A DNA stretch of 6,246 bases from an uncultured archaeon (GCA_902385025.1 CABMDX010000158.1:1-6246); one strand, 5' to 3'; counted from the stretch's first letter, positions 1 through 4,989 are shown. Notes: generated by a model not told the origin, from the letters alone. A program made the numbers and translations.

Positions 1-940
1 CCTCCTCAGCCATTAAAGCCCCCTGCTTCAGGTTGGCTGACCGGCCGGAGATATAATTGGCTGCGCCGGCATTCAGGACTATGATATCCCGGGCAAAAGA
101 GCGCTCTCCTAACAATACGGCCATCAATTTGCGGGCATTTTCCTCTGGAGTGCCACCGGCAATATCATCTGGTCTCGCCTGCAAATAACCCAGATCCTGG
201 GGATGGAGGCTGTAGGTAGACACCCTCCCATCCTTTAGTTCGGATATTCTTGTCTCGCCTGTATTGGTTATCTCATCCATGCCCATGCCATGTACAACCA
301 TTGCCCTCTCACTGCCAAGGAGCATGAGGACCCGGGCCAGCTTCTCGCAGAGACTTGCATCGTAGACGCCCATAAGCTGGACCTTCGCGCCGGCTGGATT
401 GGTCAGTGGCCCCAGGATATTGAAGACGGTGCGCAGTCCCAGCTCTCTTCTCAGCGGTCCGACGCGTTTCATGGCTGGATGAAAGATCGGGGCCAGCATG
501 AATCCGATTCCCACAGTCTCAATCATCTCTCGCACCGCCTCGGGCTCTGGGCTAATGTTCACTCCCAGCTCAGAGAGAACATTGGCGCTTCCGCATTTCG
601 AGCTTACTGCATAGTTCCCATGCTTGGCCACATAGACCCCGCAGGCAGCGGAGACTATAGCGGCTGCCGTGCTCACATTGATGGTATTGGTGGCATCCCC
701 GCCCGTGCCACATGTGTCCACCAGAGCACCGCTAACACGAGGGCGGATTTGAATCGCAGAGTCTCTCATCTTCCTGGCAAAGCCCGCAATCTCGGATATT
801 GACTCGCCCTTAATTCTCAGGGCGACAAGCAGTGCTCCAATCTGGGCATCTGTAGCTTTATTGAAGATCTCGCCCATGAGGTCTTCAGCCTCCTCAAGGG
901 AGAGGTCGCCTCCATCAACGATTTTTTGAAGATAATTCAA
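1..940 (-). CDS. trpD: Anthranilate phosphoribosyltransferase, 3' end cut by the window edge
   Basis: Transfers the phosphoribosyl group of PRPP to anthranilate, the second committed step of tryptophan synthesis, in the cytoplasm. The 313 residues visible cover nearly all of a usual ~340-residue TrpD; about 30 C-terminal residues lie outside. Seen in order: an N-terminal helical domain (1-65), the PRPP-binding glycine loop CGTGGD (77-82), KHGN (106-109) followed by AVSSKCGSAN, the anthranilate-pocket stretch around HPAMK (154-158) and LRRELGLRTVFN (163-174), and the metal-binding MDE (221-223). Tyr110 replaces the Arg of the usual KHGNR and Asn120 the Asp of GSAD; as I recall other euryarchaeal TrpDs also carry KHGNY, so I do not read this as inactivation. 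The TTG start at 940 was chosen because a perfect archaeal ribosome binding site, GGTGATC, sits three bases before it and the protein aligns from there. The rest of a trp operon may lie beyond the left edge. Confidence 0.95.
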   Translation of the reverse strand, partial: MNYLQKIVDGGDLSLEEAEDLMGEIFNKATDAQIGALLVALRIKGESISEIAGFARKMRDSAIQIRPRVSGALVDTCGTGGDATNTINVSTAAAIVSAACGVYVAKHGNYAVSSKCGSANVLSELGVNISPEPEAVREMIETVGIGFMLAPIFHPAMKRVGPLRRELGLRTVFNILGPLTNPAGAKVQLMGVYDASLCEKLARVLMLLGSERAMVVHGMGMDEITNTGETRISELKDGRVSTYSLHPQDLGYLQARPDDIAGGTPEENARKLMAVLLGERSFARDIIVLNAGAANYISGRSANLKQGALMAEE

Positions 941-943
941 GGG

Positions 944-950
944 GATCACC
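944..950 (-). promoter_or_regulatory. Ribosome binding site of trpD
   Basis: On the minus strand GGTGATC is fully complementary to the conserved archaeal 16S 3' end (GAUCACCUCC) and lies three bases before the TTG at 940. It is what decides the non-ATG start. Confidence 0.8.
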
Positions 951-967
951 AAATCTAATGTATAATC

Positions 968-995
968 TTGTACCTTACTGAGTTAAAAAGTACAA
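968..995. promoter_or_regulatory. Inverted repeat TTGTAC-N16-GTACAA, possible TrpY-type operator
   Basis: TTGTAC at 968-973 and GTACAA at 990-995 are a perfect 6-bp inverted pair with 16 bases between them. They lie just downstream of the trpD TATA box and flank the expected transcription start. Each arm contains a 5-of-6 match to TGTACA, the TRP box bound by TrpY in Methanothermobacter. A repressor here would block polymerase entry. The position and motif are seen; the identity of the regulator is inferred. Confidence 0.45.
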
Positions 996-997
996 TG

Positions 998-1005
998 TAT
1001 TTAAA
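998..1005 (-). promoter_or_regulatory. TATA box of trpD
   Basis: TTTAAATA on the minus strand matches the archaeal box A consensus. A start about 25 bases downstream, near 975, would give a leader of roughly 35 bases before the TTG codon. It lies in an AT-rich gap of 221 bases that separates trpD from the upstream 92-residue gene, so trpD probably has its own promoter. Confidence 0.65.
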
Positions 1006-1133
1006 GATTATGCATTAAAGACTAAATTCCACCATCAAGTTGCACTGGCATGGTCAATAGGACCCGGTGGGGAATTGGCCGCAATTTTCAAGTAATTATG
1101 CTTTGAAATGTATTAAATATCGTCCAAATGCCA

Positions 1134-1160
1134 AAAAAAGAAGTGAAACCGCAAAAAAGG
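1134..1160 (-). terminator. T-rich transcript end after the 92-residue gene
   Basis: Directly after the TAA stop at 1162-1164, the minus strand carries TTTTTT and then TTTTTTT separated by about 15 bases. Archaeal polymerase terminates at oligo-T runs, so this is a plausible transcript end. No hairpin is seen. Confidence 0.5.
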
Positions 1161-1161
1161 C

Positions 1162-1440
1162 TTACCACTTGCCGGATTCAATTATCATGAGCTTATCCAG
1201 GATCTGGGCAATGGCCTCATTTGACAAATTATTTTTTCTGCAGATCTTCATCACCCTGGAAAGCTCAGTGTTCTGGTCCGTTCCCACAAGTTGAGCCGCG
1301 AAAATCTCGGCTGCATCCAGACCCTTTTCCAGCAAGACTTTTTTCGTGTCCAAAAGTACCTGCTTGGTGATACATGTCTTGGCTGTTCCAATCTCTTCGA
1401 TCGCCTTTCCCATATCTTCCATTTCTTTTGAGCTAAGCAA
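1162..1440 (-). CDS. Small helical protein of unknown function (92 aa)
   Basis: I do not recognise this family. The sequence is soluble, charged and predicted almost wholly helical, with three or four short amphipathic helices: KAIEEIGTAKTCITKQVLLD, LEKGLDAAEIFAAQLV and LSNEAIAQILDKLMIIE. There are two isolated cysteines, at residues 23 and 67, and no metal-binding pair or membrane segment. The start is unsure. TTG at 1440 gives 92 residues but only a poor GGTTGAT-like site upstream; ATG at 1422 gives 86 residues and suits a promoter near 1475 equally well. Support comes from a good TATA box on one side, a T-rich terminator on the other, and natural protein composition. It is transcribed in the same direction as trpD, 221 bases upstream, probably as a separate unit. 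Confidence 0.65.
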   Translation of the reverse strand: MLSSKEMEDMGKAIEEIGTAKTCITKQVLLDTKKVLLEKGLDAAEIFAAQLVGTDQNTELSRVMKICRKNNLSNEAIAQILDKLMIIESGKW

Positions 1441-1471
1441 TCCAAATCAACCCCATAGCAACTCTAATAAT

Positions 1472-1478
1472 TATATAT
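1472..1478 (-). promoter_or_regulatory. TATA box of the 92-residue gene
   Basis: ATATATA on the minus strand, within CATATATAATT, lies about 35 bases before the TTG at 1440 and about 53 before the ATG at 1422. A start near 1450 would give a leader of about 10 or 28 bases respectively. Confidence 0.5.
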
Positions 1479-1526
1479 GAGGCATTAAGAGAATAAAAAT
1501 CTTTTGAACTCAGTAGGGGCATCCCG

Positions 1527-1606
1527 CATGAAGTGCAGTCTACTAATGATGACAAAAAGGCCGCTATATATTCAGATCAGGATGATACCCAATCAGGCAC
1601 TTCGTG
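1527..1606. repeat. Long-range inverted repeat CATGAAGTGC / GCACTTCGTG
   Basis: The arms at 1527-1536 and 1597-1606 pair over 10 positions with one G-T wobble and 60 bases between them. They lie in the 346-base gap between the 92-residue gene and the EF-Tu-like gene. The enclosed loop is AT-rich and has no clear substructure. It may be chance or part of an untranslated RNA; no function is assigned. Confidence 0.3.
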
Positions 1607-1615
1607 GCAATAAAT

Positions 1616-1696
1616 TCAGCCCGAGTCCTTTCCGGGATCATCCTTTTTTTTCTTCAGATCCTCTTCATCCAGATCTGACAGATCAGCACCGCACAT
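1616..1696 (-). CDS. Doubtful 26-residue ORF with a CGADL zinc-ribbon-like start
   Basis: ATG at 1696 reads MCGADLSDLDEEDLKKKK and ends with DDPGKDSG. The CGADLS start resembles the second knuckle and exit of a zinc ribbon, and the acidic then basic tail looks like real protein. The open frame extends upstream through CPC and CHWTMC without a start codon before a stop, so it could be the 3' remnant of a broken zinc-ribbon gene. A T-rich TATA-like element at 1720-1729 would place a minus-strand transcript start almost at the ATG, as in a leaderless mRNA. It could equally be chance. It lies divergently upstream of the EF-Tu-like gene. Confidence 0.22.
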   Translation of the reverse strand: MCGADLSDLDEEDLKKKKDDPGKDSG

Positions 1697-1720
1697 TGTC
1701 CAATGGCAATGAATTTCATC

Positions 1721-1728
1721 TATAAAAA
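1721..1728 (+). promoter_or_regulatory. TATA box of the EF-Tu-like gene
   Basis: TATAAAAA lies 66 bases before the ATG at 1787. A start near 1750 gives a leader of about 37 bases and falls downstream of the in-frame ATG at 1709, which argues for the shorter protein start. Confidence 0.5.
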
Positions 1729-1786
1729 AGCAAGGGCATATTGGTCACCGCAAAACCTATTATCCAAAGAGTGCTTCTCGCCGAGC

Positions 1787-2746
1787 ATGGCGAATCTCAA
1801 TGTAGCGATCCTGGGAGCTTATGATCTCGGCAAAGATCTCGGAAAAAAAGGAACTGCCAGCGATCTCACCTTTTATAACCTGAAAAAAGGGCAGAATACT
1901 GTCACATTCATCGAGCCTAATAGATATCCGGAAAGGCTGGCCCCACTCTTTTATGCCGTATCGATAGCCCAGAAGGCCCTGCTGGTAGTCGAACAGATTA
2001 ACCCCGCATTTGGCGAGACGGTCATCATGCTGGACTGTGCAGGTCTGAAAGAAGGAATTGTGATTTTGAGGAATTTCATCTCACGCGAGCAGATCGCGCC
2101 CCTTATCAAGGGCACAGTAGTCGATGGCTACGAATTTCTGGAGGATGACAAGAACGCCCTTCGCGAGCGATTCCTTGCAGATGTGGCTAAGCTTTCGCCC
2201 AGCTATGACTCCGAAACAGGGACCATGCCTGTGGACCATTTCTTCAATGTGCGGGGAATAGGTACGGTGGTCCTGGGTTCCGTGGCAGAAGGCAGCATCA
2301 AGAAGCATGACGAGCTGATGGTCCTGCCTGGCGAAAAGAAGGCCCTTGTTCGATCCATCCAGAAGCACGACGAGGACTTCGATCAAGCAGGTGAGGGAGA
2401 GAGGACTGGCATCGCCCTGAAGGGTGTAGAGGTAGAGGATCTGGATAGGGGGACCATCCTCACCAATGACAAGTCCATCAAGCAGGTTTCTTCTCTGACA
2501 GCCAGAGCAAAAGTGGTCAAATACTGGCCAACGCCTCTAAAGGAGGGAATGGTCATGCATATCGGCCATTGGATGCAGTTTGTCCCCGCAAGAGTGGAAT
2601 CCGTGAAGGTCGATGGCGACTGGCACCAGTCCGAGTTGACGCTCAAACTGGACAAGAAACTGGTCTACCGGCAGGGAGCGAGGGCAGTCCTGACCTATCC
2701 AGAGGGTGGAAAACTGCGGGTAGTTGGGACCATCGATCTTCCCTGA
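1787..2746 (+). CDS. EF-Tu/SelB-like protein with a degenerate GTPase domain
   Basis: A 319-residue paralog of translational GTPases of the EF-1A/SelB group. Residues 1-135 keep the outline of a G domain, but its motifs are gone: the P-loop reads GAYDLGKD with Asp where Ser/Thr is required (10-17), the DxPGH region reads FIEPNRYPE (41-49), and the NKxD region reads MLDCAG (81-86). GTP binding or hydrolysis is therefore unlikely. Domain II (about 144-228) is well kept, with the typical stretch FFNVRGIGTVVLGSV (152-166) and DRGTIL (220-225); domain III fills about 235-319. Such a protein could still bind a tRNA or ribosomal partner through its beta barrels, but its role is not known to me. ATG 1787 was preferred over in-frame starts upstream (1703, 1709) because the family homology starts at MANLNVAILG and the promoter falls between. 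No strong ribosome binding site is visible. It is monocistronic and convergent with the 57-residue gene. Confidence 0.85.
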   Translation: MANLNVAILGAYDLGKDLGKKGTASDLTFYNLKKGQNTVTFIEPNRYPERLAPLFYAVSIAQKALLVVEQINPAFGETVIMLDCAGLKEGIVILRNFISREQIAPLIKGTVVDGYEFLEDDKNALRERFLADVAKLSPSYDSETGTMPVDHFFNVRGIGTVVLGSVAEGSIKKHDELMVLPGEKKALVRSIQKHDEDFDQAGEGERTGIALKGVEVEDLDRGTILTNDKSIKQVSSLTARAKVVKYWPTPLKEGMVMHIGHWMQFVPARVESVKVDGDWHQSELTLKLDKKLVYRQGARAVLTYPEGGKLRVVGTIDLP

Positions 2747-2767
2747 ATACGCAGAGGCGAGCACACT

Positions 2768-2785
2768 GCTTTTCAATTTTTATTT
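2768..2785 (+). terminator. T-rich terminator of the EF-Tu-like gene
   Basis: CTTTTCAATTTTTATTTA begins 22 bases after the TGA stop. Several T runs without a hairpin are typical of archaeal transcript ends. Confidence 0.55.
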
Positions 2786-2820
2786 ACTAGATAAAAATAG
2801 ATAAGAGTAAATTAGATTAT

Positions 2821-2852
2821 CAGAAGAGAACAGCAGGCCAAATTCTCTTCTG
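2821..2852. terminator. Perfect 10-bp hairpin between convergent genes
   Basis: CAGAAGAGAA (2821-2830) and TTCTCTTCTG (2843-2852) pair perfectly around a 12-base loop. On the minus strand it lies 16 bases after the stop of the 57-residue gene and is followed by T-rich sequence (2781-2815), so it probably terminates that transcript. It also lies downstream of the plus-strand T-rich end of the EF-Tu-like gene and may act on both strands. Confidence 0.6.
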
Positions 2853-2867
2853 GTCCTGTGGTATCAT

Positions 2868-3041
2868 CTACACAAATTGGGATGCCAGAACAAGCACCGT
2901 AAAGAGTGCCGCAAGAGATCCAATTATGCTGGGAGTGTCCGGAGTTTTTATCCCATATGGCCTTCCGCGCTTTGGTTTATTCTTGAATATCTCTTCAGTA
3001 GCCTTTCCGTATTGCTTCATCGCATCTGTGATTCCTTCCAT
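2868..3041 (-). CDS. Small tail-anchored membrane protein, unknown function (57 aa)
   Basis: Not a recognised family. ATG at 3041 begins MEGITDAMKQYGKATEEIFK, a short amphipathic helix. A basic, proline-rich patch KPKRGRPYG (22-30) follows, then a single hydrophobic segment SIIGSLAALFTVLVLASQFV that runs to the C-terminus (38-57). One membrane segment at the end, preceded by positive charge, suggests a tail anchor with the N-terminus in the cytoplasm. The RGRP core recalls an AT-hook, but a single short match is weak evidence of DNA binding. The size and layout resemble small subunits such as SecG/Sec61-beta, but I see no Sec61-beta sequence signature. A near-consensus ribosome binding site, GGATGTGA (3047-3054), lies five bases before the ATG, and a hairpin terminator follows the stop; both support a real gene. 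Confidence 0.72.
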   Translation of the reverse strand: MEGITDAMKQYGKATEEIFKNKPKRGRPYGIKTPDTPSIIGSLAALFTVLVLASQFV

Positions 3042-3046
3042 TTAAT

Positions 3047-3054
3047 TCACATCC
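3047..3054 (-). promoter_or_regulatory. Ribosome binding site of the 57-residue gene
   Basis: GGATGTGA on the minus strand matches GGAGGTGA in seven of eight positions and lies five bases before the ATG at 3041. Confidence 0.6.
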
Positions 3055-3224
3055 TTCCCTGATTTGCCAGTTAGCTTTCACTGAGCAGGCGAAAAAACCG
3101 CAATGCAGGCTCCATTCTGGCCAAAGTGGTTGAAATCGACCTGCAAGAGCACCTTCAGCATGTGCAGCCAATTGAGCCGGATTATTTCGATTCGCCCTGC
3201 CTATGCATTTGATTGACTTTTTTG

Positions 3225-3264
3225 CTATTTACCTAATTTACCTATTTCAGCCTTTTGCCTATTT
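3225..3264. repeat. Imperfect tandem CTATTT repeats at 8-9 bp spacing
   Basis: CTATTT (3225), CTAATTT (3233), CTATTT (3242), a weaker CCTTTTG (3251) and CTATTT (3259) recur every 8-9 bases. On the minus strand they read as AAATAGG-like units. They abut a palindrome and a symmetric TATA element. Such a run beside a promoter could hold protein-binding sites; no regulator is identified. Confidence 0.45.
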
Positions 3265-3280
3265 GGCCAGTTAGCCAAAT
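3261..3280. promoter_or_regulatory. Palindrome ATTTGGC-N6-GCCAAAT next to a TATA box
   Basis: A perfect 7-bp inverted repeat around CAGTTA directly borders the symmetric TATA element at 3280-3291. For leftward transcription it lies near the start site, where a repressor would block. For rightward transcription it lies just upstream of the TATA box, where an activator or BRE-proximal factor would bind. Its core CCAGTTAGC recurs exactly 200 bases to the left at 3067-3075. Confidence 0.45.
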
Positions 3281-3291
3281 TTATATATAAA
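3280..3291. promoter_or_regulatory. Symmetric TATA element in the divergent intergenic region
   Basis: TTTATATATAAA is its own reverse complement and could seat TBP in either orientation. Leftward it would start a transcript near 3255 with a leader of about 215 bases before the 57-residue gene. Rightward it could start a transcript near 3311. More AT-rich TATA-like sequence follows to about 3331. Confidence 0.4.
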
Positions 3292-3447
3292 ATTATTCCA
3301 TATAAATATCTAAAAATATATATTTCACGCATTTTTATTAGATTTTCAGAATAGCCTGGGCTTAATCTGATGCAATCCGAAAAAAATCGCAGTTGGCAGC
3401 CTGCTGCACTCTGGCCAATCTGTCTTTTTTACCATTATACCAAAAGA

Positions 3448-3456
3448 GTTAAAAAC
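3448..3456 (+). promoter_or_regulatory. Probable TATA box of the structured leader RNA
   Basis: GTTAAAAAC, preceded by the purine-rich BRE-like AAAAGA, lies 20-30 bases before the start of the folded element. A transcript starting at about 3472-3478 would begin at the foot of the closing helix. Confidence 0.45.
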
Positions 3457-3469
3457 CTTTTGATCAATT

Positions 3470-3604
3470 GGTTCTTCGGGTAGATCGGCTATGGACATAC
3501 GATCGGCATCGGCGCTCCACTTTCGGGGTTTAGCTCACCTCCATCAAAGTTCGCGTCGCTCCCAAACGGTTACTGTCCGTCGACTGCTGATCTACCTGAC
3601 CACC
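3470..3604 (+). ncRNA. Structured leader RNA, candidate riboswitch upstream of a DUF1646 transporter
   Basis: A GC-rich island in AT-rich DNA that folds by eye into one long arm. P1 pairs 3479-3489 with 3586-3596 (11 bp, one wobble). P2 pairs 3491-3497 with 3574-3580 (7 bp). A large 12x15-base internal loop follows. P3 pairs 3510-3515 with 3553-3558 (6 bp), P4 pairs 3519-3523 with 3546-3550 (5 bp), and P5 pairs 3525-3529 with 3537-3541 around a 7-base loop. P5 contains UCACCUCC, complementary to a ribosome binding site. The element ends 60 bases before the 49-residue gene, with no well-placed promoter between, so it is probably the 5' leader of the transporter operon. Bacterial DUF1646 genes carry the Na+-I (DUF1646-motif) riboswitch; I cannot confirm a match to that consensus. 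It could instead be an independent small RNA. It is too short for RNase P or SRP RNA. Confidence 0.55.
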
Positions 3605-3654
3605 TTAATGCCGAATGGGCTATCAGTTATTGTTAAATGAATATTATAATTACG

Positions 3655-3660
3655 TGGAGG
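3655..3660 (+). promoter_or_regulatory. Strong ribosome binding site of the 49-residue gene, target of leader pairing
   Basis: TGGAGG lies four bases before the ATG at 3665. It is the perfect complement of CCTCCA at 3538-3543 in the leader's apical stem, so the leader can mask it. Confidence 0.7.
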
Positions 3661-3664
3661 GAAA

Positions 3665-3814
3665 ATGGAAGTCCTTTCGGCTTTGGCATGGGCTGTAGAA
3701 AAAAAAAATCAGATCGCCTCAGGCGGCAAAGATAAGGAAAAAGCATGGCGCAAAACCCGCCATAAAATTCAGAATAAGGATCCTGCCCTAAAATCGGCTA
3801 AAAAGATCCTCTAG
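3665..3814 (+). CDS. Small basic protein of unknown function (49 aa)
   Basis: Not a recognised family. It begins MEVLSALAWAVEKKNQIASG and continues with a lysine/arginine-rich, soluble, probably helical stretch (GKDKEKAWRKTRHKIQNKDP, 21-40), ending KSAKKIL. The best evidence for translation is the strong GGAGG site four bases before the ATG. It lies 34 bases before the DUF1646 transporter and 60 bases after the structured leader, so all three probably share one transcript. It may be a small partner of the transporter or a leader ORF that couples leader folding to transporter translation; both ideas are inference. The alternative is that only its ribosome binding site matters. Confidence 0.6.
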   Translation: MEVLSALAWAVEKKNQIASGGKDKEKAWRKTRHKIQNKDPALKSAKKIL

Positions 3815-3848
3815 CAGCAAAAAAATTGAAGGTTTAAGGGGTATAATT

Positions 3849-4982
3849 GTGCAGGTTACACCTATTGATATTGGATTATTTGTCATTGTCCTGGTGGTGC
3901 TCGTGGGGCCATTCCTCGTCAAAAAGGTTGAGCACAACCTGGAAGCATTTCTCTTTGTAATGGGCATTCTCGCAGTAACGATTGCCGGCTTTGAGAACAA
4001 GGACGTTCTTGCCAGCATCGGCTACAGTGCCGAGCAGATGGAAGAGGTCGGCTGGAATATGAAGCTGATCATGGAAGCTGTCATGGAACCGATTGTAAAA
4101 GGCATTGTGCCCGCGGTTCTGATAGCGGGCCTGATCTTCCACTATGGCAGATCCAAGGCTCAGAGCATCATGGCCTCTATTCTGACCAAGGTTCCTCTAA
4201 AAGTCATCATTTTCCTGATCATCGTCATCCTGGGCCTTGCTTCAAGTGTCATCACTGCCATCATCTCGGCCTTGCTACTGGTGGAGCTTCTTAATTGCAT
4301 GCCCATGGACAGAAACACCAAGATAAACATAGTGATAATCGCATGCTTCTCCATTGGCCTGGGCGCCGTGCTCACACCTCTTGGCGAGCCGCTATCAACC
4401 ATTGCCATCACCAAGCTGCAGGGTGCGCCCTATCATGCCAGCTTCTTCTTCCTCTTCAATCGCCTGGCCGTCTATATCATACCAGGAATACTGGCCATGG
4501 GACTCCTCGGCATATTCTTCTCCGGAAAGAAGGCCAAGGAGACTTGCCAGAAGGCGGAAGAGGTGGCTGAGACCCTGATGGATGTGGTCATGAGGGCCGT
4601 CAAGGTTTACATCTTCGTCATGGCGCTCCTGCTTTTGGGCGGCGGAATGAAGATCGTGATCGATAAGTATCTGCTGACAGTCCCATCCCAGATTCTGTAC
4701 TGGGTGAACATGATCTCGGCTATCCTCGACAATGCCACACTCACGGCAGCAGAGCTGAGCCCCTCTATGGAGATAACTCAGATTCAGGCAGTTCTTATGG
4801 GCCTTCTCATATCCGGTGGAATGCTCATACCGGGCAACATTCCCAACATCATATCTGCCAACAAGCTGGGCATAACCAGCAAGGAATGGGCGCGACTGGG
4901 CGTGCCTCTGGGCCTCGTCCTCATGGCGCTCTACTTCGTGTGGATCTTCTACATTCCCTTCCACATCGAGTTCAGCTTATAG
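3849..4982 (+). CDS. DUF1646 family membrane protein, putative cation transporter
   Basis: A 377-residue polytopic membrane protein of the DUF1646 family, related in layout to the NhaD/ArsB-type ion transporters. About ten membrane segments are visible, roughly at 7-24, 32-48, 83-99, 117-134, 136-150, 158-175, 200-225, 252-272, 283-299, 312-330 and 350-370 (some may be re-entrant). Two family-type polar motifs sit within helices: GAVLTPLGEPLSTIA (172-186) and GGMLIPGNIPNIIS (323-336). SAILDNATLTA (290-300) adds an Asp-Asn pair that is a candidate for ion coordination. This repeat-like pairing suggests two inverted halves. The start is GTG at 3849, with AGGGGT (3836-3841) seven bases upstream; length and hydrophobic start fit. 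It probably exports Na+ or another cation at the cytoplasmic membrane, but substrate is inferred. It is cotranscribed with the 49-residue ORF behind a structured leader and followed by a strong terminator. Confidence 0.88.
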   Translation: MQVTPIDIGLFVIVLVVLVGPFLVKKVEHNLEAFLFVMGILAVTIAGFENKDVLASIGYSAEQMEEVGWNMKLIMEAVMEPIVKGIVPAVLIAGLIFHYGRSKAQSIMASILTKVPLKVIIFLIIVILGLASSVITAIISALLLVELLNCMPMDRNTKINIVIIACFSIGLGAVLTPLGEPLSTIAITKLQGAPYHASFFFLFNRLAVYIIPGILAMGLLGIFFSGKKAKETCQKAEEVAETLMDVVMRAVKVYIFVMALLLLGGGMKIVIDKYLLTVPSQILYWVNMISAILDNATLTAAELSPSMEITQIQAVLMGLLISGGMLIPGNIPNIISANKLGITSKEWARLGVPLGLVLMALYFVWIFYIPFHIEFSL

Positions 4983-4989
4983 ACGTGAT

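Larger units (their letters stand above)
3042..3664. other. 623-base divergent intergenic region
   Basis: No convincing coding frame is seen between the 57-residue gene (minus) and the 49-residue gene (plus). From left to right it holds the long potential leader of the minus gene, CTATTT repeats, a palindrome with a symmetric TATA element, an AT-rich block (about 3276-3345), a second promoter (about 3448) and a GC-rich structured RNA element (3470-3604). Two stretches, about 3091-3124 and 3379-3418, look like a diverged repeat: each has GAAAAAA, then CGCA, then GGC, and ends in CTGGCCAA. Confidence 0.6.

Noticed and set aside
290..802. Plus-strand 170-residue open frame
   Set aside because: It lies wholly opposite trpD, whose reading is certain, and its translation shows no family features.
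1703..1786. 28-residue N-terminal extension of the EF-Tu-like protein
   Set aside because: The inferred transcript starts near 1750, and the family-like sequence begins at the ATG at 1787.
2877..3062. Plus-strand 61-residue frame
   Set aside because: It overlaps the 57-residue minus-strand gene, which has a near-consensus ribosome binding site, a membrane anchor and a terminator.
3470..3604. RNase P RNA, SRP RNA or tRNA as the identity of the structured element
   Set aside because: It is too short for RNase P or SRP RNA, lacks their conserved motifs such as GAGGAAAGUCC, and has no cloverleaf or T-loop.
4395..4964. Minus-strand 189-residue open frame rich in His, Glu and Gln
   Set aside because: It is the antisense shadow of the DUF1646 transporter; the His/Glu-rich composition comes from reverse-reading membrane-helix codons.
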